Below are positions 10,411 through 21,460 of a stretch of DNA of 64,000 bases, piece by piece. A program made the position numbers and the translations under genes. Position 1 is the stretch's first letter, and every line of letters starts with the position of its first letter. The notes below the pieces were generated by a model. That model did no database searches, was not told the DNA's origin, and saw nothing but the letters and a program-made list of their open reading frames with translations. Source of the stretch: Tenrec ecaudatus (lineage: Eukaryota; Chordata; Mammalia; Afrosoricida; Tenrecidae); assembly GCF_050624435.1 (NCBI RefSeq), contig NC_134539.1, positions 146,912,025-146,976,024 on the forward strand, written 5' to 3'.

Positions 10411-10575
10411 CAGGCTCCTCCTGGAGCAAAACAGAGGAAGTGATTCTGCCTGCAGCCTGGGGGCAGCTGCCCGGAGAGGAGTCCTGATGGGCAAGTGGGC
10501 AGCACCCAGAGGAATAAGGACGGCAAGGACAGGTGGGCAGAGGGAATAGCATGTGCCAAGGCGCATAGAAGGCTG

Positions 10576-10700
10576 TCCCCCAAACCAGGTCATGGCCATC
10601 AGGTCCATTCTGATTCATGGGAACCCTAAGGGGAAGAACAGGGCTGCCCCTTTGGGTTTCTTCACGGGAGCGGAGAGCCTTGCCTTTCTCCCACGATGGA
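10576..10700 (-). mobile_element. AfroSINE-type SINE, truncated
   Basis: catggccatcaggtccattc, gggctgcccctttgggtttc, ending in ctttctcccacg. Confidence 0.65.
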
Positions 10701-11044
10701 GGAACACGGGAGGCAAAGCATTTGGTGGCGGCAAGACGTCCAGTGTGAGTGTGGAATGGGAAGGAGGTGGGAGAGGAGAAGCAGGAGTTGAGGCTGGAAT
10801 GGATGAAGAAGGGGCTTCAGGGCTTGGCTCATGAAGGCAGCAAAGAGCCCCTTCAGGATACAGACGACAGGATCACACTGCATTTCAGAAAGGTCCCAGA
10901 TGGAGAGCATGGCCCGGAGCCATTGCAAGTGCAGGAAAGAGTAAGATGATCGAGCAGCACGATGCTCAGAAGGTAGGAGCCATGGGTGGGATGAGTGGTA
11001 TTAAGGCTGAGCTCAAGGTCTCCAGTTCCTCCAACTTGATCAAC

Positions 11045-11215
11045 CAGTCGCCAGTGGGTTGATCTGACTCTGTGGGCAGAGCTGTGTCCATAGGGTTTTC
11101 TGTGATTTTGTCCCCACCACAAGTAGCCAGGCCTTTTTGCTCAAGGTGCCTCTGAGTGGTCTCAAACCTCCAACCTTTCTTTCAGCTGCTGACTCTGCTA
11201 ACAATTTGCACAATC
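11045..11215 (-). mobile_element. AfroSINE-type SINE
   Basis: tccatagggttttctgtgat, gtagccaggcctttttgctc, cctctgagtggtctcaaacc. Confidence 0.65.
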
Positions 11216-11654
11216 CAAGGCCTCCAACAGCGTGGCGGAGGGCAGCTGTATTAGCAAGGTGAGGGCTGGGAGGGAGGAATCAAGGGCTTGGGGTGGGGAG
11301 GTGTTGGATATGAGACTTGGATTGGGCACATGTTGAACTGGAGATACCCCGGCAAGTCTAGAATCCAGGGAGAGAGAAGTGAAGATACAAGTCGCGCTCC
11401 TTCAAGGTCACAGTGATTGTGGTCTACTCTGTCTGCTCCTTTTCTTGACCCTGAGTGCTGGCTGCTTGCACGCAGGGCAAGGCAGAAAGCTTTATCTTCT
11501 CGAGCTTCACCATCAGGCCAGGCTTGAGTTTACATTCTGTCCCTGCCCTTTACTACCAACTTGATCTTATGTGGATGGACCAATGGGTACCTGCCTGCTG
11601 TCTAATCAGAAACACAGCATCTGACAACATCTATCAGCCGGGCGTGCTTGTGAG

Positions 11655-11945
11655 GAGCACGGTAGTTCAGTGTGCAATTCTCATCCTCCACGTGGAAGAC
11701 TGGGCTTGCCTCCTGATGAACGCACCACATGCGTAGTCACTACCGTCTCCCGAGAGAGGCTTTCGTGTTGCTCTGCTGCCGAGCAGATTTCAGGAGAGCT
11801 TCTAGACTGTGGCAGATGAGGAGGAAAGTCCTGGTGGCCTGCTTTTGAGTGGCTGCCAATGGGATCCCCACGAGTCACAAGGGTTTGAAGCACAGATGGT
11901 CCCACAGGCAGGGCAGCATTTCATGCTGTTGTGCTCAGGGCTGCC
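11655..11945 (+). mobile_element. tRNA-Gly-headed SINE with RTE-like body
   Basis: Decayed tRNA-Gly-like head (cacggtagttcagtg to gaacgcacc), then gctttcgtgttgctctgctg, ttcaggagagcttctagact and gaggaaagtcctggtggcct. These are body blocks shared with the RTE 5' region at 17425 and 29830. The end tttcatgctgttgtgctcag matches the RTE tail. Confidence 0.65.
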
Positions 11946-13013
11946 CCCAGCCAGGAGTGGGCTCAAAGGCCGTTCACAGAAATGCCGAGATCCGTGACCA
12001 TGCATAGAGCACACTGGCACCGGTCACTGCACCAGGAACCAGCAGCAGCACCAGGCAGAGTTCAGAGACCACGACTCAAATGCCTCACCTTGGCTCTCTC
12101 TGGATTTAGCCCTTCCTCAGTTTCTCACTTCCAGAAGCAGAAGTTCCTTTCGAGAAAAGTTCCAGAGGCTGGGTGGAGGGATTGGCCAGGGATCCCCGTT
12201 CCTCACCTTGGCTACTTCTGGAAGAAGGGTGCAGATTCCAAAGGCCTCTGGGCCCAGAGATCCCACACGCGTGCTCCCTTTCCTAGCATCCCAGAAACTA
12301 ACAAACGGACAACTGGAAAAGCCCCCCCAAACGGACTGTCCCCAGCACAGCCCTTAGTGATTACTGCCAGCGGCTCAATTACACGGTTACTCACTAAGTG
12401 CAGACAACAGGGTTACTTAGCTGCAGCCTCCCTGACTCGGCCAGATAAAACCAAATTAAAATGAGAGAGAGAGAGAGAACTATGCAAGCGTCAGATGTTT
12501 TCTGGGCATATGGCAGCATTTAGCTGCAATCAACAAGAAATCAGAGTGAAACCAAACAGTGAGAAGGAAGCCTTTTTGTTTGTTTCTTTCTGCTTTGTTC
12601 TTCTCATGGACCTGGATATTTGAGACTCCAGGCTTGGGGAGAATGGGCAAGCCTTGTTTGAAAATTCCTAATGAAATGATAAAACAACAGGTTATTTGCA
12701 ATAATGAAATCATACAATGGTAAGTGATTGGTAAAATGATAGGTGATTTGCCATTTTTACGTGGGCCCTGTTTCAAAAATTGGTTGGTAGACTGCTTTCC
12801 AGAAATTGGAACTGGATATTGCCGGGAGAAGGTGGAATGCCAGTCTCCAGGTCAACCTAGGAAAATGTAATCAGCCTTCTTTATGCAAATGACATCGCCA
12901 TCCATCCTGTCACCTGATCCAGAAATCTGGGTGCTGTTGGAGAAAGCTTCTGCGCCCCCATGTGTGCCAGCCTCTCTAGCATCAAGTGTTGCCAACCTCC
13001 CTCCCTCCAAACG
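11946..13013. other. No recognised feature
   Basis: Contains only a short (GA)n at 12462-12477. One frame reads like a mutated reverse-transcriptase box (LYANDIAI, near 12880), which is too short to assign. Confidence 0.4.
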
Positions 13014-13236
13014 ATGAGGCATTGTTGGTTGGTTCAGTGGTAGAATTCTCACCGCCGGGGCAGGAGACCTGGATTCGATTCCTGACCAATGCACCTCCAG
13101 GGCTGGCCCCACCCACCTGTCAGTGGAGGCTGCCATAACGTTGGAACGATCTCAGTGGAGCTTCCACTAGTGGTTGTGGGCTGGTACAGGATCCAGCGGC
13201 GTACCATTCTGTTGTGTATAGGGTTGCGATAGGTTA
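13014..13236 (+). mobile_element. tRNA-Gly-headed SINE
   Basis: Positions 13019-13094 read as a tRNA-Gly: acceptor gcattg...caatgca, A box ggttcagtggtag, B box ggattcgattcc. There is a 4-base duplication (ttggttgg) after the 5' acceptor strand, and the anticodon stem has lost pairing, so it is not a working tRNA gene. The body continues with cctgtcagtggaggctgcc and ends ctgttgtgtatagggttgcg. Confidence 0.8.
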
Positions 13237-13492
13237 GGCAGGTACCTCCAACTTCTAAACTCTGTCTCTGGCCCAGAGACTTCTTTTCCGCGCCTCTGCT
13301 CCCCACACCTGGGTCAAACCATCCTTATCTCTTGCCTGGACAAATGGCACACATCTCCCGACTGGAGACCTTCACATAGACACGCATGCCATACACAGGG
13401 CAGCTAGGAAAACCCTTCTTAATGACTGAACAGCCCCACTCGGCTCCTGCTTGAACCCCTCCACCAGATTGATACTGCTTTGGGGGTAAGGC

Positions 13493-13920
13493 TGTTAGAT
13501 CTCTCAGGGAGAGATATACCTCGGTCCTTGGCTCCGTGCGAGAAAGAAATCACGTAGAAGCCTGGTTTGCGATCCAAGTGAGTTTTATGAGAGTTAGAAG
13601 AAGATTCAGGTTTACACAGGCACCCGCAGGGCTCCTGGAAACTGCTCGCAGTGTCATGCGGTCGACTCTGGGCTCCTGCCTTTTCAATTATTCTGCGGGG
13701 AGGTGTGGTGGACGACCCCTGGTCGACCCCATTGGCTGAATTGAATTCACCTGGCCTAGGGGGGCCAGTCCAGGTGTGGCACCCACCCACACGTACCTGG
13801 CGGGAAACCTGAACCTCTGAGCATGTGCAGTGTGCCACTCTTTTGTTTCCGTAGCTCGGATCTCTGGGTATGCGTAATGGACAACCCAGTGCCTATGTTA
13901 GACTACCTAAAAAGGTCTCA
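13493..13920 (-). mobile_element. Candidate ERV LTR
   Basis: Read on the minus strand it starts TGAGACC and ends ...GATCTAACA. It contains a CCAAT box (ccaatggggtc), an A/T box, a possible poly(A) signal (ataaaactcacttgg) and a 90-base U5-like end. No matching target duplication is visible and there is no second copy here, so this rests on layout alone. Confidence 0.35.
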
Positions 13921-14149
13921 ACTCTTTGTCATGGTTCTACCCACACCATCCTCCTTGCCTCTCCCCATTCACCGTCTCCCATTCCAAGTCCATGGACTTC
14001 TCACAGGTCCTCAAAAACTCTGTCCTCTCACCCACTGCTAGCACTTCACACATGCACAAGTCTAGGAGACACTTACTCTAGGGTCTACTCAATTCCTGTC
14101 TCAGTTTAAATGTCACTGCCTTGGGAAAGCCTCCCCTGATTGCGTAGGT

Positions 14150-14341
14150 CATTGGTGCTCAACTTTCTTAATGTCGTGACCCCTTAATACAGTTCCTCAT
14201 GTGGTGGTGACCCCCCAACCATAACATTATTTTCGTGGCTGCTTCATCACTGTCATTTTGCTACTGTTATGAATCAGGTGACTTCTGTGAAAGGGTTGTT
14301 CGACCCCAAAGGGGTTGAGACCTACAGGTTGAGAACCATTG
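14150..14341 (-). mobile_element. SPIN-type hAT MITE, copy 1
   Basis: 192 bp with ends cattggtgctcaac...gttgagaaccattg. It is flanked by gcgtaggt (14142-14149) and gcctaggt (14342-14349), an 8-bp target duplication with one mismatch. The body holds aacagtagcaaaat (antisense), as in the other four copies. No transposase. Confidence 0.88.
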
Positions 14342-14597
14342 GCCTAGGTAAGTCCCCCCACCCCCTTCCTCCCACTACAACCTGGCATTTCCCCTTTGAG
14401 GTCACCCATGGATCATCCTTTATTCCAATCACGTTCTTGCCTGTCCTTGCCACTGGCCACACCTGTCTCACTCCCTTTGGCATTACAATCTCTAGGGAGC
14501 ATGGAACTTGCCAGGCTGAAATACCTGCCGAAGGAGAGAATACACCCAAGGCACAGACACTTGTTCATCCATGACACTCTCTCTAGAGAAGAGGCAT

Positions 14598-14785
14598 TTG
14601 GAGATGTGCTGCTAACTGCCAGGTCAGCAGTTGAACCCCTCAGCTGCTCCATGGGAGAAAGATGGCGGTTTTCCATTCCCATATAAGAGTTGCAGTCTGG
14701 GAAGCTCACAAGGGGCAGTTCCACCCTGTCCTATAGGATGGCTATGCGTTGGTGTCAGCTCGACGGCAGTGAGAGTTTTGTGTGC
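14598..14785 (+). mobile_element. AfroSINE-type SINE
   Basis: gctgctaactgccaggtcag, gctgctccatgggagaaag, ending cgacggcagtgagagtttt. Confidence 0.8.
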
Positions 14786-15006
14786 CCCACACACCAGTAG
14801 CGATCGCCCCTCACCACCACACTGGGTGGGCAGTTTGAGTAGAGATGGCTCAGGCCAGGCCTCGGTGGTATCTGCCATGGACTGGAGCAGGTACTTCAGC
14901 AGGGAGCAGTGCAGGGCAGGGGTGGGGAACCGAGATCTGGCCATCTTGAGCGACAGCAGCCAGGAGTCAGGGAATGGGCTGCACAGAGGCAATGTGGACT
15001 CCAGGG

Positions 15007-15204
15007 CAGGGTTCTCAACCTGTGGGTCGCAACCCCTTTGGGGGGTCAAATGACCCTTTCACAGGAGTTTCCTGATTCCTAACAGTAGCAAAATGACAGT
15101 GATGAAGTAGCAATGAAAATAGTTTCGTGGTTGGGGGGGGGTGTTACCACCCCATGAGGAACTGTAATAAGGGGTTGCTGTGTTAGGAAAGTTGAGAACC
15201 ACTG
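15007..15204 (+). mobile_element. SPIN-type hAT MITE, copy 2
   Basis: 198 bp, cagggttctcaacc...gttgagaaccactg. Flanks ctccaggg and ctgtaggg agree at six of eight positions. A G-run has expanded in the centre. Confidence 0.9.
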
Positions 15205-15216
15205 CTGTAGGGGGAA

Positions 15217-15218
<2 letters not shown>

Positions 15219-15282
<64 letters not shown>
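15219..15282. repeat. (GA)n microsatellite
   Basis: 32 uninterrupted GA units, 14 bases downstream of SPIN copy 2. Confidence 0.98.
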
Positions 15283-15284
<2 letters not shown>

Positions 15285-15687
15285 AGCATTCAGTCAGCCT
15301 TGAGAATGATTCTCCATGCCTGAGTCCTTGCACTCTCTCTCATCATTTGAAAGTAGTCTTGCAGCAAACCAGGGACCTTTTCGATCACTTTTATTTGGAG
15401 TCATTAGATTTCGCAGCTCTACCTATTGGCGGGAATAAAGGCTTTTTGACGTGGCTCGAGGGTTTCTCTTTACGGTGGTTACTGCCGTCCTTCCTCCAGC
15501 CCAGTTCTGTGGAAGGCTGGTGAGAGTCCTGCAGGGTCACATGGGCGGTGCTCGAAGGACCTGCCTTCTTTGGGCGGGGACTCGTGGACAGGTCTCCAGG
15601 AAACACCAGTCTCTGCATCTCCTACGGGCAGAGAATAATGGAGGTCAAATGGAGTGTGGGCGTTGAGTGCCCTCTCCCAGCATGCTA

Positions 15688-15803
15688 CCTTCGAATCCTG
15701 ATTGGGCCTCTACCAACTCTGGAATCCTTAGCAGGTTACTCACGATGTCTTAGCTCTGGTAGCCTCATCTCGAACATGGTGCACGTTATGAGGGTCAAGT
15801 GTT
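15688..15803 (+). mobile_element. MIR fragment
   Basis: tcgaatcctgattggg, gcaggttactcacgatgtct, agcctcatctcgaacatgg follow the MIR order. The fragment ends at the foldback. Confidence 0.5.
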
Positions 15804-15838
15804 GGTAAACACTTGACCCTCATAACGTCCACCATGTT
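15773..15838. repeat. 31-bp near-perfect inverted repeat
   Basis: Arms 15773-15803 and 15808-15838 are complementary at 30 of 31 positions around a 4-base loop (ggta). The left arm continues the MIR-like flank. The right arm abuts the L1 fragment. Confidence 0.95.
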
Positions 15839-16145
15839 GGAACCGATTACAAGGATCTACATGTGACCTCCTCCCTGGGGGACGGACAACAGAAAAGGGA
15901 GTGAAGGGAGACACCGGATAGGGCAAGATATGAAAAAATAGTAATTTATAAATTATCAAGGGCTCATGAGGGAGGGGGCAACGGGAAGGGAGGGGAAAAA
16001 AGAGGACCTGATGCAAAGGGCTTAAGTGGAGAGCAAATGCTTCGAAAATGATTAGGGCAAAGAATGTACAGATGTGCTTTATACAATTGATGTATGTATA
16101 GGTATGGATTGTGATAAGAGTTGTATGAGCCCCTAATAAAAAAAT
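15839..16145 (+). mobile_element. L1 3' UTR, 5'-truncated
   Basis: Begins at ggaaccgattacaaggat directly after the foldback. It contains palindrome taatttataaatta (15942-15955), the G-rich tract 15970-15995, gagttgtatgagcccctaat, and ends in a short A-run. Confidence 0.8.
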
Positions 16146-16334
16146 TCCATACTTATCTACTCTTTGATGTTAATAAACATAGCTTACATAACCACTAATT
16201 TACAAGCAAAAGTATCCATGTACACCGATAACCATATTTTACATACTACTTATTTAAAGGATGAAAAATAAATGGTTTTGTCCAATTTGTTGATCCTTAA
16301 AAGAAAACAAAAACAAAAACCCTTTACACTCTGT

Positions 16335-16530
16335 ATGGGGCCTGGTTACACATTGGGTTGTGAGCCTCAGGGTCCGCAGTTTGAGGCCACCAGCCTGCTC
16401 TGAGGGCGAAAGACATCGCTTTCGACAATCATCAAGTGTTACCATCTTGGAAACGTACAGGGGCAGTTCTATCCTGCCCTCTGGGGTCCCCGTACGTAGA
16501 AGGGACTCGATGGCACCGAAAGGCGGTTAC
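16335..16530 (+). mobile_element. AfroSINE-type SINE
   Basis: gcctggttacacattggg, ggtccgcagtttgaggcc, gaagggactcgatggcaccg. Confidence 0.75.
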
Positions 16531-16544
16531 ACTCTATTTGGCCC

Positions 16545-16635
16545 ACAGCTCAATGAATCAGTTGCTGTGATTTCTGCTGGCGATGACCCTATGACTCTCA
16601 GAGTAGAACTGCGCTCACAAAGGCCTCAAGGGCTT
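16545..16635 (-). mobile_element. Degraded AfroSINE-type tail
   Basis: aatgaatcagttgctgtgat, gactctcagagtagaactgc. Confidence 0.4.
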
Positions 16636-17424
16636 TCTCTCACAAAAGCCCACCCCCTTCGCTTCCCCAACCATTCCCTCCCCTTGCAATGACCTTGCCC
16701 TGGACCACCAAGGCTACAACCATCAACCTTCCTGCTTGCCCTTGAGCCAGTTGCCATCAGCCCAGCTGCAGAATGGAGTGGTTGCTGGAATTGCGGCTAT
16801 CCGTTCTTACCTCCCTCCTCTCTTGGGAACTTGGAATGAACGGGAGTGGGAGGTGCCTAGAGCTCCGCAGATCAGTGAGTGAAGAAAGCAGATGCCTGTG
16901 ACTGTTAGCCACTGAGCGATGGATCCTTTGTCATACGGCATTGCTGTGGTCAGAACTGACTCATACACCACCTCCCTCCCCTCACGAAGAAAGAGCTGGG
17001 GCTTGTCTGGGGCTTGTCGCCACCCTGACCGACAGACTCGAAAACCCCTTGTGGAAGAGGGGTTGACTCACCGCGGTGGCAAGGGCTTGGAAAGGGGAGA
17101 AGATTTGTCCAAACGGGTAGCACTTGTGAACATTAATGGCTCCAAAGCGGCTACGGCGCTCCTTCCAGCTGGTCAGTCTCCTCTCCACCGCCGTGTCCAC
17201 AAATTGCCGGAAAGGACCTTCCGGGGGTAGACAGTACATTGGTTCCTACAGTGAGGAACCCAGACAGCATGTGGTGACTGAGGTTCACGGGCTCCAACCA
17301 AGCCATTCTGTGACTGTGACCCCAGGCTACTCTGCCGCTAGCTTCCTATGTATGCACCAGACTTCTATTGCTTTATTCAATGCGGCCTTGTGAGGCAGGC
17401 CACCACGTGCCCCCCAGGTTTTCA
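16636..17424. other. No recognised feature
   Basis: Unique sequence with short open frames on both strands between 16919 and 17240. No homology seen. Confidence 0.45.
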
Positions 17425-17850
17425 CACTGCGGTAGCTTGTGTGTCCTCCCGATGATGCTGTCAGCTATGACACCGGTATTCTGAATACCCACGGGTGGAC
17501 AGGTTTCAGCAGAGCTTCCATGGATTTGGGCCAATTCAAGTGCATCTGGAAGGAAAGCCCGGTGACCTACTTTTGAAAAGTAGCCAATGAAACCTTGATG
17601 AATCACAACAGAACACTACCTGACTGGCTTTGGACACATCATCAGCAGGCATCCATCCCTGGAGGAGGATATGGCATGTGGTGAAGTTCAGGGCCAGCGA
17701 GAGTGAGGAAGACCCTCAGGGAGATGGATTGACACAGTAGCAGCAATGAAGGGCCTCCATATGCTGTCAAGCATAAAGATGAGATGGAATGGTGCAGGGA
17801 TTTGCTCTAGTTGTGCATCAGATTGCCATGAACTTGACCCAATATCAGTT
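17425..17850 (+). mobile_element. Internally deleted RTE element
   Basis: The 5' part (17425-17620) carries the RTE/SINE leader blocks ccggtattctgaataccc, caggtttcagcagagcttcc and aatgaaaccttgatgaatca. The sequence then jumps to the ORF2 C-terminus, readable as GFGHIISRHPSLEEDMACGE and GRWIDTVAAM with a stop inside. About 2.5-3 kb of a full RTE is absent. Confidence 0.65.
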
Positions 17851-18523
17851 CTCTACCTCTCTCAGGGAGGTGGAACATGAGGCTCCCCCTCCCAGTGCCA
17901 CTGGGAGCTGGCACCCTGAGACTGAGTAAGGACATCAGGTTCAACCCATGGCCGTGCCTCCCCATCAAGGAACCCAACTCTCTGCTGGATTATTGATCGA
18001 GGCCCTTTCTCAGCCTCAATGATATCAGGTATGTGAGGGTGGCATGCCCAGACAGAGCTGGGTCGAAGGTCTTTCTCGGGGGGCGGGGGGGCGGGCAGAA
18101 TCTAATGTGGGAAGGAGGATCCACCCAGCAACGCAAATCTCACTCCACCACTCTGGGGGAGACACCCACAGAGAGTGGCTTCAAAGGTTTGCAGAGAGCG
18201 ACCCTCCACAAAACCCTGCCCAGGGAGGATCTTGGTGCAGAAAGAAACTGCTGCTGGAAGCAGCTCCATCAGGCCCTGCCTGTCCACTCCTGTGTAAATG
18301 GGGATCCACACCCCTGCCATCTCTCCCTCAGCCTTTTCCTCTCTCCTCTTGGCCCTTTGTCCTGAAGCCACGATCCCAAATTCTGCCTGCCGAAGAGATG
18401 GGACCTCTTCTTGCTCTGTCCGTGTGTGGCCAGTGGAAGGAAGCGTGATGTCCAGCCTAGATTTTTTGACTATGGCACCCAGCCCGGGCCCCCTGGAGTA
18501 CCGCTCATCTGGGGAGAAAACAA
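17851..18523. other. No recognised feature
   Basis: Moderately GC-rich, with a G-run near 18080. No homology seen. Confidence 0.45.
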
Positions 18524-18670
18524 CAAATCAAACTCACTGCCATCGAGGTGATTATGATTCAGAGAAACCCTGGGGGATGGGATCGAACTGCCCCTGTGGG
18601 TTTCTAAGACTAGTGGTTTATGGGAGGAGAAAGGCCGGTCTTTCTCCCTGATTGGGGAGGAGGGTCAGCA
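18524..18670 (-). mobile_element. AfroSINE-type SINE
   Basis: aaactcactgccatcgaggt, aactgcccctgtgggtttct, then ggagaaaggccggtctttct. Confidence 0.75.
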
Positions 18671-19917
18671 AATGCTGTCACCATCCGTTGACATCTTGCT
18701 TCTCTAACATTCCACAGGGCCAAGGCTATGGTTGGCCAAGAGTTGGTGGTGGGTGGCTCCCAGCTGCCTTTTTTTACTGGCTGTGACACCTGGAAGAGTG
18801 AGGGTGTGGGCGACTGGACACACCACAGGAACCTCATCCCAATTTGGGGGCCAGGCCATTTCCTGCCTCCCACACAGCAGGAAACAATGATGTGTGCTTT
18901 TTATTTCTTCCAGCTTGAACTGTGAGGATGTCAGATAGGCCCTGAGAAAACAGATCTGTAGGCAAGGCAGCAGACGGAGGGATTGACGAAAGTCAGAGGC
19001 CACTTGGGAGGTTAGCGAGCCAACACTCCACCTCCCAGAAGACCTTGCATCCTGCCAAGATGTGAGGACCTCCCTGGGGTCTCTCTGCCATCTCCTCTTG
19101 CCTCAAATTCAAAAGAAATTCACACATATAGTTTCAATGGTAGTGGCTTCAACCCAAGAAAAATGGTTTCCAGAGTTTGCCTTGATGTCAGTGGACCTCA
19201 GGTTGGGCCAGAGCTGACCAATCAGAGCTGAATTTGTGGGTGGAGGGTGACAGTGCTTCCATTCCTCACTCCCATCCATTACTCTCTTATCTTCCCCTGC
19301 CTCACTCCTACTCATCTTTCAGAACCCCGATTTTTCACTTCCAACCAAGAGATACCTTCACTGGAAGTCTTTGTGGTTCTCCAGTTGGCATTACTTGTTC
19401 CTCCTGTTTTCCATAACATTTATTACAAGCATTGGTGTGTCCAACTTGACTTACTGCTAGTATCCATTGACTTGACCATGGTTCAACGGAATCACAAGGC
19501 TCTTGAGAACAGGCTGGGGTCTTATCCATCTATACAGACTGCTGGTCTACTATGGTTATATGTTGTGCAATAAGTGCTCAGGAGAAGTTTGTCACATGAG
19601 GGAATGTTTCATGAATTGAAAGAAGGCATCTAGGAATTTCATGACAGTAGGTTTGGATTAACACCACCCTTTTATAAACATCTCTTTCATGTAAAACACA
19701 AACCAATCTGTTAGTTGTGGGATAAGATACAAGGGTATAAAAATCTACCACATCTTACGTAATGGAAGGACAGCTGAAAATTGAAGGTGAGTAGGAGAAA
19801 TGGAGGTTCCCTGGGCTGGGAAAAACTATTATAAATTCTAGAAAGCTGCCAGATTTTGAGAATCCTGGCCTCTTCTGATAAGGTTTATAATACATTGTGA
19901 CATTTATTTGGGTCTGA
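18671..19917. other. No recognised feature
   Basis: 1.2 kb of unique DNA. No repeat family or coding similarity noticed. Confidence 0.45.
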
Positions 19918-20268
19918 TCCTTTTAAGTCAATTGGTGGTGGTATCTGGGCACCATCCATTTCCGCTGGTCTCAAAGTTGTGGAATCTGATGTTCAAGTGG
20001 CCCATCAATCAGTCCATTGGACTACTTGTTTCCATGTGTCTTTGAATTTTCATCACTCTTCTTTCCTGTGGACAGAGAGAGACCAAGAGTTGCACCTTAG
20101 ATGGCGGCTCATGATCTTTTAAGACCTTGGTAGCTACTCACCAAAGTAGGATGTAGAGCATAGTCTTTGTGGATTACGTTATATTAGTTGACCTTCGTGT
20201 CTCTCAAGACACAAAGTTCCCAAGCTTATCCTTTCATTCCTCCAAGGTGTTTACTAATATATATGAAC
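19918..20268 (-). mobile_element. LINE (L1-type) 3' UTR fragment
   Basis: accttagatggcggctcatg is the reverse complement of text in the plus-strand copy at 54240-54280. Neighbouring blocks (tatctgggcaccatcca, gctactcaccaaagtaggat) match an afrotherian L1-like 3' UTR that I know from elephant sequence. Confidence 0.55.
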
Positions 20269-20490
20269 TAGTCATAACTTTGCCCCTTGTGGACTGCACC
20301 ACAATCAAGGGTATATTTGCAGCAAAGTAATGAAATCCTTAACAACGTCAGTATTTCTGGCATTCGCAATAATGTTGCTCATTGGTCCTGTTTTGAGGAT
20401 TTTTGTTTTCTTTGCATTGAGGTGTAATCCATACCAAAGGCTGCAGTCTCTGATCTTCATCAGTAAGTGGTTTCTACTTTTGATCTTTGT
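20269..20490 (-). mobile_element. RTE LINE ORF2 fragment
   Basis: gtaatgaaatccttaacaac, ttgctcattggtcctgtttt, tgaggtgtaatccatacc and atcttcatcagtaagtgg are the antisense of the segment just downstream of the reverse-transcriptase box, also present in sense at 25200-25300. Confidence 0.75.
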
Positions 20491-20890
20491 TCGTAACTGT
20501 GGCCCATTTGCTCACCTCGTCCCTCTCTGGGGCACATTCTCCCTTTGTAGCTGCAAAAGGTAAGGGAGGAAAGGAATCATTCAAAAACTTACGTCATGGA
20601 TTCTGCAGTTCTGTGCTGTTTGTGGAGACAGTTCCCAGCTTGGTGATCCAGCTTTGGCGGTGTTCATACTTGAAGAGATTAATGGTGTGTAGATGGGTCC
20701 CAAGGGGCCAAGGAGCTTCCAATCTGTTCCAAGGAAGGGGGGAAGAGAATTGCTACACCATATATAGGTCCCATTTAGGGTACTTGCTTCTTCTCCAGGT
20801 AGTCTCCAGGCCACTTCTCCTTTGTGGCCACCCCTATAGCACAGCAGGGCAGAGCCTTATACAAGTGAGAAGGAAGCCAACCTTCAACCC
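20491..20890. other. No recognised feature
   Basis: Unique sequence between the RTE fragment and the diverged direct repeat. Confidence 0.4.
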
Positions 20891-20970
20891 AGAGCCAAGA
20901 ATGAAGGCCCTTGTTAGGAGATTAAATGGAACCTGTGTGGCATTCAGCTCTGTTTTGGGAGCTTGGAGTG
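20891..20970 (+). repeat. Diverged direct repeat, left copy
   Basis: About 80% alike to 22285-22364 (shared agagcca, gcccttgtta, atggaacctg, gctctg), 1.39 kb apart. Neither copy matches the named families in this window. Confidence 0.65.
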
Positions 20971-21221
20971 TGTGGTAAACATGGTGGACCATGTTCTTTT
21001 CCAGGAGTGTTACTGGCACATTTCTCTAGTGATGTGTTCAGTTGGCTCCCACTCTAGGAATTGACTGAGTGGACAAGATCATTAGATTCTCCAACAGGCT
21101 TATTTAATTCCGCTAATAAAACAAGCAGGTATGTAGCCCTCTCCTTTCTGTTTCCCCCCAGGTTTCTTCTTTTACCTGAAGGTAGAGTCAGTAACATTCT
21201 TCTGTAGAGGGGTAGGGAGGA

Positions 21222-21350
21222 AGTATTTTAGGCTTTGTGGACCATCCAATCTGTGTTTCAACTACTCCGTATGGTTGTTGCAGCACCAAAGTAGCACAGC
21301 GCAAGATGGAAATGAATAGGCGTGGCTATGCACAATGAACACTTGCTTAC
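21222..21350 (+). mobile_element. MER20-like hAT-Charlie fragment
   Basis: tattttaggctttgtggacc, tcaactactccgtatggt, gaataggcgtggctatgca follow MER20 in order. Confidence 0.65.
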
Positions 21351-21358
21351 AGACAGTG

Positions 21359-21460
21359 AAATCTGACGTTCATGTCATTGTCACATGTAAAATCTGACGC
21401 TCATGTCATTGTCACATGTGAAATCTTATGCTCATGTCACATCTTATTCATGTCACATGA
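21359..21460 (+). repeat. 31-bp tandem repeat, ~2.6 units
   Basis: Units at 21359-21389 and 21390-21420 are nearly identical (aaatctgacg, catgtcattgtcacatgt). The third, from 21421, is diverged and shortened. Confidence 0.9.

Noticed and set aside
12870-12960. L1 reverse-transcriptase box (LYANDIAI)
   Set aside because: Only about eight residues resemble the motif and the flanks do not align.
13019-13094. Functional tRNA-Gly gene
   Set aside because: Insertion in the acceptor/D region, broken anticodon stem, and a SINE body directly downstream.
21359-21460. CRISPR-like array
   Set aside because: Head-to-tail 31-bp units without spacers in a mammalian genome: an ordinary tandem repeat.
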